Part shown: positions 20,001-29,900 of the stretch, piece by piece
Layout of the letters: each line of letters opens with the position of its first letter
Numbering within the stretch: position 1 is the first letter of the stretch
NCBI GenBank assembly: GCA_034438135.1
Contig: DAOTTL010000166.1
Coordinates: forward strand, 1-64,000
Length of the DNA: 64,000 nt
Reading direction: 5' to 3'
Origin: Paraktedonobacter sp034438135
GTDB lineage: Bacteria > Chloroflexota > Ktedonobacteria > Ktedonobacterales > Ktedonobacteraceae
Program-made: the position numbers and the translations under genes
The notes under the pieces: generated by a model
Seen by the model: the letters and a program-made list of their open reading frames with translations, nothing else
Databases searched by the model: none
What the model was told of the DNA's origin: nothing

Positions 20001-20586
20001 TGTAGAGCGTGAAGAGTTCACGTACAAAGAGGCTCAGTGACCAGCCATCCGAGATGATATGATGCATCGTTACCAATAGCGTCGAGTCGTTTGCTGCCTG
20101 ACGGAGAAGGCGCACGCGCAAGAGGGGTCCACTGGTGAGATCAAAAGATTGCCTGGCCTCCGCTCGCGCAATCTGCTGGATCACTGCCTCGCGTTCGATC
20201 TCGCTTTCACCGTTGATCGTTTCAATAGCAATAACAGTGGATTGTGTTGGGAGAACGATCTGTACCGGCTGTCCATCGCGAGTGGCAAAGATGGTACGCA
20301 AGCTTTCATGGCGCTCTACAAGATTAGTAAGTGCCTGCTCCAGCAGCTCCATCTGTAGCTCTCCATGCAACCTTACCACCAGAGGGATGTTATAGAGTGG
20401 GCTGCCAGGTTCCCATTGATCGAGAAACCAGAGACGTTGCTGCGCAAAGGAGAGAGGAAAGGCCTGCTTGTCTGACCGCGTTTGAGATGGGATCAGCGAG
20501 GCTTCACTTTTGCCGCGCTTGCGCCGCACGAGCAGATCAAGCTTCTCTGAAGAGAGATGTGTAATCCGTTTGGCCGTCTCACTCAC
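14011..20586 (-). CDS. NRPS C-A(Asn)-T / Cy-A(Cys)-T, P7
   Basis: I place the start at the GTG at 20586, giving 2191 aa, because AGGAAGGA lies 7 bases upstream; the frame stays open further upstream but without support. Order: N-terminal helix (HLSSEKLDLLVRRK), C (HHIISDG), A, T (LGGHSL), heterocyclization domain, A, T (LGANSID). The first A pocket reads D-L-T-K-I-G-E-V-G-K, close to the asparagine code. The second reads D-L-Y-N-M-S-L-I-W-K, close to the cysteine code. The cyclization domain has FPLTDVQQAYWIGR and the DxxxxDxxS motif DALMIDAGS, so it should condense and cyclize Cys into a thiazoline. I see no embedded oxidase. The protein ends in an acidic tail suited to the TubC domain of P8. 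Confidence 0.95.
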   Translation of the reverse strand: MSETAKRITHLSSEKLDLLVRRKRGKSEASLIPSQTRSDKQAFPLSFAQQRLWFLDQWEPGSPLYNIPLVVRLHGELQMELLEQALTNLVERHESLRTIFATRDGQPVQIVLPTQSTVIAIETINGESEIEREAVIQQIARAEARQSFDLTSGPLLRVRLLRQAANDSTLLVTMHHIISDGWSLSLFVRELFTLYKAFVMGQTPSLPVLPLQYIDYTLWQNSRLRDEALDAQLRYWRQQLAGIDSSLELPVDHPRPTIATPQGARFDFTLPATLTRELKTLSDRENVTLFMTTLAAFQVLLFRYTHQEDILVGTPIANRTRSEIEGLVGCFINMLVLRGSLSGDPTFLEFLQSLRKTTLEAYTYQELPFEKLVEDLQPERNLAHAPLFQVMFILRNASHAEITLPELTIETQEIDNGTAKFDITLTLIESSDGLHGTIEYRTDLFERATIERMAGHYQQLLTDAVAQPDRRISRLSLLTGSEQRQILVDWNTTTASYPGQECLHHLFEDQVERSPAAIAATCQDASLTYDELNRHANKLARYLQRLGIGPEKTVGLCVDRSLEAMISILGVLKAGGAFVPLDSSLPRERLSFMQENADVSLLITHHGRWNQESAARHMPPVIELEHIWQTIDQEHEKNLEHLATSRNLAYIIYTSGSTGTPKGVMITHQSLVNYLHWGRQTYETSGSQGSLVHSSLGFDLTITSLFLPLLHGQTVTLLPEDQQAITLSDALPAQRNLNFLKLTPTHLKLLNETLSGEDMNGCTGVLILGGEALHGETLSCWQAHAPATRLINEYGPTEATVGCCVYELPRTSLPMANVPIGRPIANTSLYVLDPHFQPVPAGVTGELYIGGDGLARGYALRPDLTAERFLPDPFSSKPGQTLYKTGDVVRYLPDGILTYLGRNDEQIKLRGYRIEPGEIETLLTQHQMVSHAVVLARDDGPGDQRLVAYVVPALHQVVAGDELSSYLKRLLPAYSVPTLFMIVETLPLTTNGKIDRLALLALESIQPQVEEITLRKEPRSHVEERLAGVWREVLKREQVGSNKSFFELGGHSLLAIQLMHRLREEFQVELPLRSLFEAPTIAEQAQVIAQSKTTAAETVPTSLSWPVITPQPDEVTEPFPLTDVQQAYWIGRTGAFELGNVATHLYAELESIALDVERLNRVWQRLIERHAMLRTIVLPDGQQSTLAHVPSYKIATLDLRDRSPQEVEDALARVRQEMSHQMLATDHWPLFDMRATYLDQQRVRLHLSADALMIDAGSWQILGHELSLLYRAPETELPALHLSFRDYVMAERAFRESEIYRRSQNYWWQRLDTLPLAPELPLIQEPADLKEPHFTRRAAHLEPAVWSQLKDRAARRGLTPSALLLAVFAETLTSWSKSARFTINLTLFNRLPLHPEVNALIGDFTSLTLLEVDHTQPGTFEERARDLQAQLWQDLDHRYVSGVRVLRELQRVRKGPLRAVMPIVFTSTLTQKAPEASAEPSPLGKMVYGISQTPQVWLDHQVGEQNGRLIFNWDVIDELFPAGLLDDMFAAYQHFLQRLANSEDAWQTLTRQMLPPAQLEQRARVNDTHAPVPQGLLHQAFEQQVATSLKQPAIITPTLTLTYETLHSASNRVGRLLREAGAVPNTLVAVVMEKGWEQVVAVLGILKAGAAYLPIDADLPEERLRYLLHHGEVHFVLTQSWLVETLSWPEQVQVYCVDSESLIVTEADMLSLEPVQEPEDLAYVIYTSGSTGQPKGVMIDHRGALNTIVDINQRFNVGPDDRVLALSMLSFDLSVYDIFGLLAVGGAIVFPEAARRREPAHWTELLLQQRITLWNSVPALQGMLVEYLQLHPAKRPEALRLIMLSGDWIPLTLPEQIKAYSKDTQVVSLGGATEASIWSILYPITTIDPTWHSIPYGRPMYNQQFHVLNETLEPCPVWVPGKLYIGGIGLAKGYWRDEERTHASFMTHPHTGEQLYLTGDLGRYLPDGTIEFLGREDFQVKIQGYRIEIGEIESTLLQHPAIQGTVVTVAGTAPFNRRLLAYVVPTPGMALNPDELRSFVRSKLPAYMLPTSFTIMDRLPMTANGKIDRKALPEPELPAAADLDRSVHETEEASLVSKQIASVVTRVLGMEILDTEESLLDLGANSIDIIRIMNQLESELNTRPDIAEVFRTPTIAGLARSYEHAQQQTRTTASLSHEMRAASDDYEEGEL
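15950..17245 (-). other. Heterocyclization (Cy) domain within P7
   Basis: The domain starts at FPLTDVQQAYWIGR. The diagnostic DxxxxDxxS motif (DALMIDAGSW) lies at 16810-16839, replacing the HHxxxDG of ordinary C domains. PIVFTSTL near the C-terminal half is also Cy-like. The A domain that follows has a cysteine-type pocket, so a thiazoline is expected. Confidence 0.92.
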
Positions 20587-20793
20587 TGTGGTATCCTTCC
20601 TCTTTCTTTGATCGATGGCTATAGCTCTGTCCAGCTTCACTTGAGAGATCACGCCCCTCTCGCCAGTGGGGGGGAAAGCGTTGGGGCACAGCCCCAGACC
20701 CCAGTCAAGGGGTTGCACCCCCTTGCATTCCCGCATATCAATCTAAGCTTGACGGAGCACTATCCTGATGCAGTTTTCCGTTCCTCGGTACTA
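20587..20793. other. P6–P7 intergenic spacer with two GC-rich hairpins
   Basis: This spacer is the longest within the left NRPS/PKS run and holds two adjacent stem-loops. TGGGGC-ACA-GCCCCA lies at 20682-20696 and CAAGGGG/CCCCTTG at 20706-20725. No T-run follows either on the minus strand, so a classical terminator is unlikely. They may be RNA processing/stabilizing elements or a remnant of a dispersed repeat. The strong ribosome-binding site of P7 (20594-20601) is at its left end. I see no convincing promoter. Confidence 0.5.
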
Positions 20794-23700
20794 TTATGAT
20801 TCGCGAGCAAGTGTTGCCCGCACCTCCTCATCTGTGAGTTGTTCCAGTTCTGCCAGCAAATCGCTATCAATCTGTTCGGCAAGGTGTTGTGCTACGGCCT
20901 CGGCAAATTCTATTACGGTGGGTGCTGTGAAAAGTGCCCGTACCTCGATCTGGATCTCGAAAAGGGTACGTAGTCGTGACATCAATTGGGTTGCGAGCAA
21001 AGAATGTCCTCCCAGTTCAAAGAAGTTGTCGTGGATGCCGATAAGCTCGATACCGAGTAACTCTTGCCAGATCTCGGCAATCGTTCGTTCAAGCTCATTC
21101 TCAGGAGGGATATAGGTAGGCAGCCCCTCAGGTCTTGCATAGAGCGTACTGGTCGCCTCGTCGATCTCTGTGTGAGCGAGGAGCGTCAATCCAGTGGCGT
21201 CCGGATCATGAGAAGCGGTGCCGTTATGCTGACTCAACTGACGCAGCGGCTCTATCCAGTAGCGTTGACGCTCAAATGGGTAGGTTGGTAAGGGAATGCG
21301 AGCCGGTTGCTCATCACCATAGAGACTCTCCCAGCGTACAGGAACACCCGCCAGCCAGAGCTTCCCCAGGGCTGTCAGGGCGTGTCTGCTTTCTGACTCG
21401 CGTTCCTGGTAGCCGGGTAGCGAGGAGAGTATCAGGCTCCCTCTGGCTCCCGGCTGCTGCTTGGCCAGGGTTGTCAATGTATGTCCAGGACCGCATTCCA
21501 GCAGGATGAGATTGGGATCTTTTAGCAGCGTTTGCACACCCTCCGCGAAACGCACAGTCTGACGCAGTTGTCTGACCCAATATGCCGGGTCGGTGGCCTC
21601 GGCAGTGGTGATCCATGTGCCGGTAACATTCGAGATAAAGGGGATGCGCGGAGTACTCAGATGAACCTGCTGCAAATAGACTGCGAAGGACTGGAGTATA
21701 GAGTCCATCATGGATGAATGAAAGGCGCGGGTAACATGGAGTGAACGAGACTCTATATTCTGCTGCGCAAGGGTGTTGCGCAGGGTTTCGATCGCATGTG
21801 GTGGACCAGAGACGACGCAAAGCGCGGGACCATTGATCGCGGCCAATGAGCATTCGCTATTCTCAAGCAAGGGTGTGAGTGCCTCGGCTGAGAGTGGCAG
21901 ACTGAGCATTGCTCCCTCTGGCAAGGCTTGCATCAACTTTCCGCGTAAGGCAACCAGTGCCAGGGCATCTTCCAGCGAGAGCGTTTCAGCGATGCAGGCG
22001 GCGGTATATTCGCCAATGCTGTGGCCGATGAGCGCTTGAGGGGTGATCCCACGGTGCTGCCACAGGCGTGCCAGTGCGTACTCAACTGAGAAGATTGCTG
22101 GTTGTGCGCACGCGGTCTGCTGGATTTGACTCGTTGCAAAGGCGACCTGATCCGTTGCCGGGTAGAGCACATGGCGCAGATCATAGCCTAGATGAGGCAA
22201 AAGAAGGCGTGCGCAGCGATCCAGCTCTTGCCGAAAAACGTCTTCTTCCTGGTAGATCTCGGCTGCCATGTGTACATATTGGGTGCCCTGTCCAGGAAAC
22301 AGAAAGCTCACAGAACGTTCTTCAGGTATCTCGTCTGTGGAGTCGAGAACCTGTTCTGAGGATGGAGAACGCAGGAGTGTCAGGGCCTCCTGACGATCAT
22401 GACAGACGAGTATCCGTCGATGACGCAGAGCTTTCCGTCCGACCTGACATGTGTAGGCTACATCAGCGAGATCCAGTTCGCTCTGCTGTTCAAGATGCTG
22501 CGCCAGATTCGTGGTCACTGCCGCCAGAGCGCCCACCGTCTTTGCCGAGAGAACCAGCAAATGCCATGGTCTCAAGTCCATTCGTGCTTGTCGATGCTCA
22601 GGCGCTTCTTCGAGCAGGACATGGGCGTTTGTGCCGCCAATGCCAAAGGCGCTGATTCCCGCACGTCGCGGCGTTTTGTCTCTCTTCCATTCGGTGAGCC
22701 TGTTATTGACATAAAATGGGCTATGCTCAAAATCGATACTCGGATTGGGCTGCTCGAAATTCAGGCTTGGCGGGAGCAAACCATGCTTCAGCGCCATGAC
22801 AGTTTTGATCAGACCAGCTATCCCGGCTGCGGCATCCAGGTGTCCAAGATTGGTTTTGAGTGAGCCGATGGCACAGAAATGGTTGGCGGTGGTCGCGACA
22901 CGAAAGGCCTGGGTGAGTGCCGCAACTTCGATGGGATCTCCCAGCGGTGTGCCAGTGCCATGCGCCTCTATATAGGTAATTGTCTCCGGTTCCACCTCCG
23001 CGAACAGATGGGCCGCACGAATAACCCGTGATTGACCATTCAGGCCGGGTGCTGTATATCCAACCTTCTGCGCACCGTCATTATTGATAGCTGAACCTTT
23101 GATGATGGCGTGAATCGTATCGTTATCCAGCAGTGCATCTTGCAGACGTTTGAGCACGACAACACCGACTCCACTACCTGGTACGGTTCCTTCGGCGTGT
23201 GCGTCAAAGGCGCGACAATGACCATCGGGCGAGGTGATGCCGCCCTCCTGATAGAGATAGCCGGTCAGGTGAGGTACGCTGATCGAGACGCCTCCCGCCA
23301 GCGCGATATCGCATTCTCCATTGAGCAGGCTCCGGCAGGCCACATGTACAGCTACCAGCGAGGTTGAGCAGGAGGTATTGATGTCCAGGCTGGGTCCTTT
23401 GAGATTGAGCTTGTAAGAAACGCGTGTGGTCAGATGATCTTTGTCACTGCCCACGACCAGTTGTAGTCCGCCGATGGAGGCCAGCAGGTCGGGACGAGTG
23501 ACGAGATTTGAGAGTAGATAGCTATTGAAGCTTGTACCAGCGTAGATGCCAATCAGGTCGTTGTAGGCATCGGGATCGTAGCCCGCGTGTTCAAGCGCCT
23601 CATAAGCGGTTTCCAGAAAGAAACGCTGTTGAGGGTCCATAATTTCTGCTTCTCTTGGACTATACCCAAAGAAGGGGGCAGCAAAATAGTCGATATCGCG

Positions 23701-23940
23701 CAAGACACCTTTTGTCCTGACATAATGATCCTGCTGTAACTCATCGACAGATACACCGGCGTCCTGTAGCTCTTTTTCGGAAAATGTTGTGAGCGAGCTT
23801 ATACCATCACGCAGGTTGAGCCAGAACTCATCAACGTTCCTGGCTCCTGGGAAACGGCCTGCCATGCCGACAATGGCTATTTCCAGACCGTTTGTCTCTT
23901 CGACCGTTGGCGAGGTCTCCGAGGTCTCCGAGGTCTTCAT
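20794..23940 (-). CDS. Type I PKS module KS-AT-ACP, P6
   Basis: I choose the ATG at 23940 (1048 aa) because AAGGAGG at 23949-23955 lies 8 bases upstream and overlaps the stop of P5; a GTG 33 bases upstream has no such support. The KS has Cys191 in TSCSTSLVA and both catalytic His regions (EAHGTGTPLGDP, KTNLGHLD). The AT has GHSIGEY and HAFH, the form associated with malonyl-CoA. The carrier is a PCP-like ACP with LGGHSL. No KR, DH, ER or methyltransferase lies between AT and ACP, so a bare beta-keto C2 unit is predicted. The C-terminal ELEQLTDEEVRATL resembles a docking tail for the following NRPS. Confidence 0.95.
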   Translation of the reverse strand: MKTSETSETSPTVEETNGLEIAIVGMAGRFPGARNVDEFWLNLRDGISSLTTFSEKELQDAGVSVDELQQDHYVRTKGVLRDIDYFAAPFFGYSPREAEIMDPQQRFFLETAYEALEHAGYDPDAYNDLIGIYAGTSFNSYLLSNLVTRPDLLASIGGLQLVVGSDKDHLTTRVSYKLNLKGPSLDINTSCSTSLVAVHVACRSLLNGECDIALAGGVSISVPHLTGYLYQEGGITSPDGHCRAFDAHAEGTVPGSGVGVVVLKRLQDALLDNDTIHAIIKGSAINNDGAQKVGYTAPGLNGQSRVIRAAHLFAEVEPETITYIEAHGTGTPLGDPIEVAALTQAFRVATTANHFCAIGSLKTNLGHLDAAAGIAGLIKTVMALKHGLLPPSLNFEQPNPSIDFEHSPFYVNNRLTEWKRDKTPRRAGISAFGIGGTNAHVLLEEAPEHRQARMDLRPWHLLVLSAKTVGALAAVTTNLAQHLEQQSELDLADVAYTCQVGRKALRHRRILVCHDRQEALTLLRSPSSEQVLDSTDEIPEERSVSFLFPGQGTQYVHMAAEIYQEEDVFRQELDRCARLLLPHLGYDLRHVLYPATDQVAFATSQIQQTACAQPAIFSVEYALARLWQHRGITPQALIGHSIGEYTAACIAETLSLEDALALVALRGKLMQALPEGAMLSLPLSAEALTPLLENSECSLAAINGPALCVVSGPPHAIETLRNTLAQQNIESRSLHVTRAFHSSMMDSILQSFAVYLQQVHLSTPRIPFISNVTGTWITTAEATDPAYWVRQLRQTVRFAEGVQTLLKDPNLILLECGPGHTLTTLAKQQPGARGSLILSSLPGYQERESESRHALTALGKLWLAGVPVRWESLYGDEQPARIPLPTYPFERQRYWIEPLRQLSQHNGTASHDPDATGLTLLAHTEIDEATSTLYARPEGLPTYIPPENELERTIAEIWQELLGIELIGIHDNFFELGGHSLLATQLMSRLRTLFEIQIEVRALFTAPTVIEFAEAVAQHLAEQIDSDLLAELEQLTDEEVRATLARES

Positions 23941-23953
23941 AGTACGAACCTCC

Positions 23954-26900
23954 TTATTTTCCATTTCTGGCACCTCGTTGTGTACGCTTAAGAAGGGCTT
24001 TCATGTGATCCTTACCTGCCTTGAGTTTCTCACTGCGTTCATCAGGGAGCGTACTTTGCTCGTCCTGGTGCTGTTTGCTCAGATGGTCCGCCAGGGCGCT
24101 GACGGTTGGATATTGGAAGAGCGTCACGATTGGAACATCCTGTGTCAGGGTGTTGCGTAAACCGTTTTGGGCACGAACCATCAGTAGTGAATAGCCGCCC
24201 AGATCAAAGAAGTTGTCATGCAGACCTACTTTTTCCAGTCCCAGAACCTCTTGCCAGACGGTGGCAATTTTCTGCTCAAGCCTTGTTTGTGGCTGCATAT
24301 AAGGTGTATCCAGTGACGGACGCAAGCCCTCTGGTTTCGGTAGGGCCTTGCGATCGAGTTTGGCATTGGGCGTGAGTGGCAGACGTTCCAGCCAGATAAT
24401 CGCTGAAGGGAGCATATACTCAGGCAGCTTTTCTGCCATAAAGCGGCGTACTTCCTGGTAAGCGGGAGGTAACGTCTGTGGTTTTGCGACCATGTAAGCT
24501 ACCAGGCGCTTATCTCCTGGTACGTCTTCGCGCACGATGACTATAGTTTCCTGGATCTGTGGGTGCGCTTGCAGTACGGCTTCGATTTCACCGAGTTCGA
24601 TACGATAGCCATGGAGCTTGACCTGCTCATCGCCTCTGCCAATAAATTCGATGTTGCCATCGGGCAGCCAGCGAGCCAGGTCGCCCGTCCGATAGAGACG
24701 CGCACCCGGTTCGCTACTAAAGGGGTGCGGAACAAAACGCTCGGCTGTCAGTTCTGGTCGATGCAGGTAGCCCCAGGCCAGACCAGTTCCACCAATATAG
24801 AGTTCACCAGCTATCCCTGTGGGTACTGGCTGAAGATGAGCGTTCAGGAGGTAGACCTGCATGCCCAGGATAGGTGTGCCTATGGGTACCTTTTGCCCTG
24901 GTTGGGTTCGCTGGCACAGCCAGCTTGTGGCGTTAATTGAGGCTTCGGTAGGACCGTAGAAGTGGTGCAATTCTACGTTCAGGCGGGCAAGGGCAAGGTT
25001 CGCGAGTTCGCCAGATGAGGCTTCTCCTCCATAGAGCACACAGTGCAGATCATGGCACTTTGTGATGTCGGGCTCTTGCAGCAGGAGTTGTAGCACGCCT
25101 GGAACGAGATGGGCCACGGTCACCTGTTGCTCGATAAGCAGTGAGAGCAATGAGCCTGCCTGCTTGTACGTTCCTGCGGGCGCTACAATCAAACGTCCAC
25201 CGACCAGCCAGGGTCCGAAGAGTTCCCAGATAGCAATGTCGAAGCTGAGCGATGCGATCAGTGGCAGATGATCGGAGGCCGTGAGTCTGGCATCGAGCGC
25301 ACCCCAGCGCAGGCGGTTACCCATGGCGCGATGTGGGATCAGAACACCCTTTGGCCTGCCAGTTGAGCCAGACGTGTAAATTGCGCACGCCAGATCTTCA
25401 AAGCCCACCGGACTCAATGGATTCAACGTACTTTCCAGGTTAAGCACATCCTCAAGGGTTTCGTGTGAAAGGATGGGTGTGTGTTCCAGCGCCAACCTAT
25501 CCGCTAACGTGTGACTGGTCAGTACACTTGCTATCCGCGCATCACGAGCCATGAATGCCAGACGTTCCTGGGGGTAACCGGGATCGAGAGAGAGGAAGGC
25601 CCCGCCAGCCTTGAGAATAGCCAGCACATCGATGACCATTTCCAGGGAGGGTTCCTGACAGATCCCGACCAGCACGCCCGGTCTTACCCCCAGTTTTTGC
25701 AGATAGTGAGCCAGTTGGTTGGCGCGTTGATTCAGTTCTCTATAGGTTACCTGTCCATCCAGGTAGACAACGGCGATGGCATCGGGCGTTACCTCGACCT
25801 GTGACTCGAACAGTTGATGCAGGCAAAGAGGTTCGGGCAGGGCCGGACCTCCGTTACTCCAGGCGTTCAATACTTGTGTCTGCTCACGCTGGCTCAGCAG
25901 GTTTAGTTGGGTGATAGGCCTGGCGGGATTGGCAAGAATGTCTGCAATCAGGCCCTGCCAGTGTTCTGCCATTCTGCTGATGGTTGACTCTTCAAACAGA
26001 TCTGTATTGTACTCAAAGGTTGCCCTTAACCCATGAGCTGTCTCTGCGGTTGTCAGGATCAGGTCAAACCGGGCGATGTGACTTTCAATTGCCAGGGGTT
26101 GCAAGGTAAGCGTCTCTGTCATCGTGCGCTCTTCCATCGAGGCGTTTTGGAGCGCGAACAGGACCTGAAAAATGGGTGAGTGGCTGAGATTGCGTTCCGG
26201 TTGGAGCACTTCGACCAGCTTTTCAAACGGGAGATCCTGGTGGGCGTAGGCTTCCAGCGCCACGTCGCGTGTGCGTCGCAATAGTTCGCGGAAATCGGGA
26301 TCGCCAGCCAGATCAGTGCGCAGGACCAGGGTATTGATGAAGCAGCCTACCAGCCTGGCAAGTTCCGGGCGCGTCCGGTTCGCAATCGGGGTTCCGATAA
26401 CAATATCTTCCTGTCCGCTATAACGCAGTAACAGGAGCGTAAAGGTAGCCAGGAAGGTCATGAACGGTGTTGCATGCTCTTGCTTGCCCAATGCGCGTAG
26501 TTCATCGACGAGTGCTTGAGGTAGTGTGAAGCTGTAGTGAGCGCCTCGAAAGGTTTGGATTGGAGGCCGAGCGTGATCGATCGGCAACTCTAACAGGGCT
26601 GGTGCGCCTGCCAACTGGCGTTTCCAGTAAGTCAGGTGTTGTTCCAGGGTCTCGCCCTGGAGCCATTGCTGTTGCCAGAGGGCGAAATCGATATACTGTA
26701 AAGAAAGGTCGGGCAGGGGCGAGGGCTGATCCTCTAGATACGCTTGATAGAGTGTGCCAAGTTCATCGAGCAGAATATCCAGCGACCAGCCATCGCAGGC
26801 GATATGGTGGATATTCAAAAGCAGCAGTTGTTCCGTGTCGCTCAAAAGCAGCAGGTGCGCATGTAGTAGAGGTCCCTCAGCCAGATGAAAGGGTTCGCTA

Positions 26901-29900
26901 ATGACTGCCTGGCTCAGACGTTGCACCTCTAGCATACGATTTTCAGATGCCGATGTACGCAGGTCTACAGGTTCCAACGTTATCTCTTGCTGGTCATCGA
27001 CGATCTGCATTGGTTGACCCTCGATCAGTACATAGCGTGTACGCAAGGCTTCGTGTCGCTGAACAATGGCGTTGAGGCTCCCTTTGAGGGCCGCAATGTT
27101 GAGCGAGCCTTTCAGTGAAAGCATGGCAGGAATACTGTATAGAGGAACGTTTGTGTCCCATTGTTCCAGGAACCAGAGTCGTTGTTGCGTGAAGGAGAGC
27201 GGGAAAGGACCATCCTGCCCTCTGGGCTGGATAGGCGGTATCGCTTGAGAGTCGCCAGCCTGTTGCAGTTGGATGATGCGTTCAGCGATTTCATGGATTG
27301 TAGGCGCTTCAAAGAGATGACGTAGAGGCAGGTCTACGTGGATGACAGCCTGGATGCGCCCGATCAACCCGATCGCAAGTAGAGAGTGACCGCCGAGGGC
27401 GAAGAAGTTGTCATGGATGCCAACCGCCGAACGTCCTAGCGTCTCCTGCCAGATCTCGCTGAGGATCTGTTCAAGTGGGGTACCAACCTCCTCGGTACTG
27501 GGAGCCTCCCGGGAGGGCGCTGTGGGCATGGGCAGGGCACGTCGATCCAACTTGCCCTGGGCGGTGAGTGGCAGGTCTTCAAGAAGGATCAGGTCACCAG
27601 GTATCATATAGACGGGTAAGCGTCGCGTCATCCACTCGTGCAGCACTGGTGCCAGATCGTTTCCACTCTGCGAGGTCAGTGGGACCACGTAGGCAATCAG
27701 CCGTGTGTCGTGTGTCTCTTCCTGAGATCCATACGATGGGAGTACGACCGCCTGTTGAACGGCTGGATGAGCTTGCAGCAGCGCGGCGACCTCCGCCAGT
27801 TCGACCCGAAAGCCACGGATCTTGACCTGCTCATCGCGTCGTCCGACAAAGTCCAGGGTGCCATCGACTCGCCAGCGCACGAAATCGCCGCTGCGATAGA
27901 GACGCGCCCCAGGCTGGTCGCTGAAGGGATGGGGTAGGAAGCGTTCGGCGGTCAGGTCGGGTCGCTGTAGATAGCCGCGAGCCAGACCAGCGCCACCCAG
28001 ATAGAGTTCGCCAGGAACACCGATGGGAACCTGTTGCATGTGTTCATCAAGAACATAGGCTTGCATACGTGTCAGAGGAGCACCGATGTCGGGAGCAGGA
28101 TCGCTGGTATCCAGCGAGTTCACAGGGCCGCTGGTGGCAACGACGGTCGTTTCAGTGGGACCATAGTTATTGATCAGTTGAAAGGACAGGGTGTCCAGGG
28201 GTAGTGTGTGTAGTCGATCGCCTCCGGTGAGCAAGAAGCGCAGGGATGTGACTGCGGACAGCGTATCAGGCTGACGCAGTACAAGTTCAGCCAGTGGGGT
28301 CGGGAGGAAGCAGAGTGTGAGGGACTGCTGTTGCATCCAGCGTTGGAGCAGGGGCGGTAGCACGAAAGAGGGGTCAGCAGGCAGACAGAGGCGGGCACCG
28401 GAGAGCAGGCAGGGCCAGAGTTCCCAGCCCATGGCATCAAAGCTGAGGTCTGCGAGCTGGCTGATATGATCGGTGGGAGCCAGGGAGAAGGTCTGCTGAT
28501 GCCAGTCGATGAGATGGAGCAGGTTGCGATGGCTGAGCATGACGCCCTTGGGTGAGCCAGTCGAGCCAGAGGTGAAGATCACATAGGCCAGTTGCCCGGC
28601 GTGGAAAGGGATCGAAGCATCCAGCAGGTCGGAGGTATGGGGGAGATCCGAGAGCAAGGTATCCAGCGCGAGACAGGGCAGCGAGAGATCAGCCGAGAGA
28701 GAGGAGAGCAGCGAGTGCTGAGAGAGCAGGACGTGTGGGTGCGCCTGGTCAAGCAGTGAGATCAGACGAGCAGTTGGCAGGGCCGGACTCAGAGGGAGAT
28801 AGGCCGCGCCAGCTTTGAGCGAGGCGAGCAGGGCAATGAGCAGCAGTGGAGAGCGCTCAAGCAAGATAGCGACAAGGGACTCAGGAGGCAAAGGCAGAGA
28901 ACGCAAGTGCAGCGCGATACAGGAGGAGAGGAGATCGAGTTGTTGATAGGTAAGCTGCTGGTCATCCCAGGAGACCGCGATGGCATCGGGAGTGCGTTGC
29001 GCCTGTTGCGTGAAGAGGTCATGGACGCCCAGGGGAGCCTGGAAGGGTTGCACAGAAGGGTTCCAGGTCGAGAGTAAGGCCAGTTCGGTGGGAGGCAGCA
29101 GAGCCAGTTCCCCTATCTGCCTGTCAGAGTTAGCGACAATTTCTGCCAGGAGATGTTGCCAGTGTTCTGCCAGATGTTGGATAGTCTCAGGCTTAAACAG
29201 CGTTGTATTATATTCTAACAGTCCCTTGAGTCCGTGTTCTGTTTCTGTCATCGCCAGCGTCAGATCAAACTTGGTAATATGGCTATCTATCTCCTGTGAC
29301 TGAGCCGACCAGGGGGTATGCGCGTTTTGCAGCATAAAGACCACCTGAAAAAGAGGCGTATGGGTCAGGCTGCGTTCGGGCGCGAGTTCTTCGACCAGTT
29401 TCTCGAAGGGCAGGTCTTGATGTGCATAGGCTCCCAGGCAGACCTCGCGTACCTGTCGCAATAGTTGCTGAAAACGTAGCGTACCCGCAGGCTTGATCCG
29501 CAGGGCCAGCGTATTGGCGAAGATACCAACAATCTGCTCCATCTCGGTCTGCTGACGATTCGCGATAGGTGTGCCAATGACTAAATCATCCTGACTGCTG
29601 TAGCGGAAGAGCAGACAGGCAAATGAGGCCAGCAGAGTCATAAAAAGCGTACTATCTTCGCGTCTACTCAAAGCGACCAGAGCTGTGGTCAACTTCATCG
29701 GTAAGGCGAAATGATGGCGTCTGCCCTCGAAGCTCTGGATAGCCGGTCGTACATAATCAGTGGGCAGGTCCAGCAACGAGTTCGCGCCCACTAACTGCTG
29801 TTTCCAGTAAGCGAGCTGACGCTCTAATACCTCTCCCTGCAACCATGAGCGTTGCCAGCGAGCAAAGTCAGCATACTGTATCGGTGGCGGTGTAAGAGGC

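Noticed and set aside
20587..20736. N-terminal extension of P7 to 20736
   Set aside because: The extension is coded by the hairpin spacer and is unlike any NRPS N-terminus, while the GTG at 20586 has a strong ribosome-binding site.
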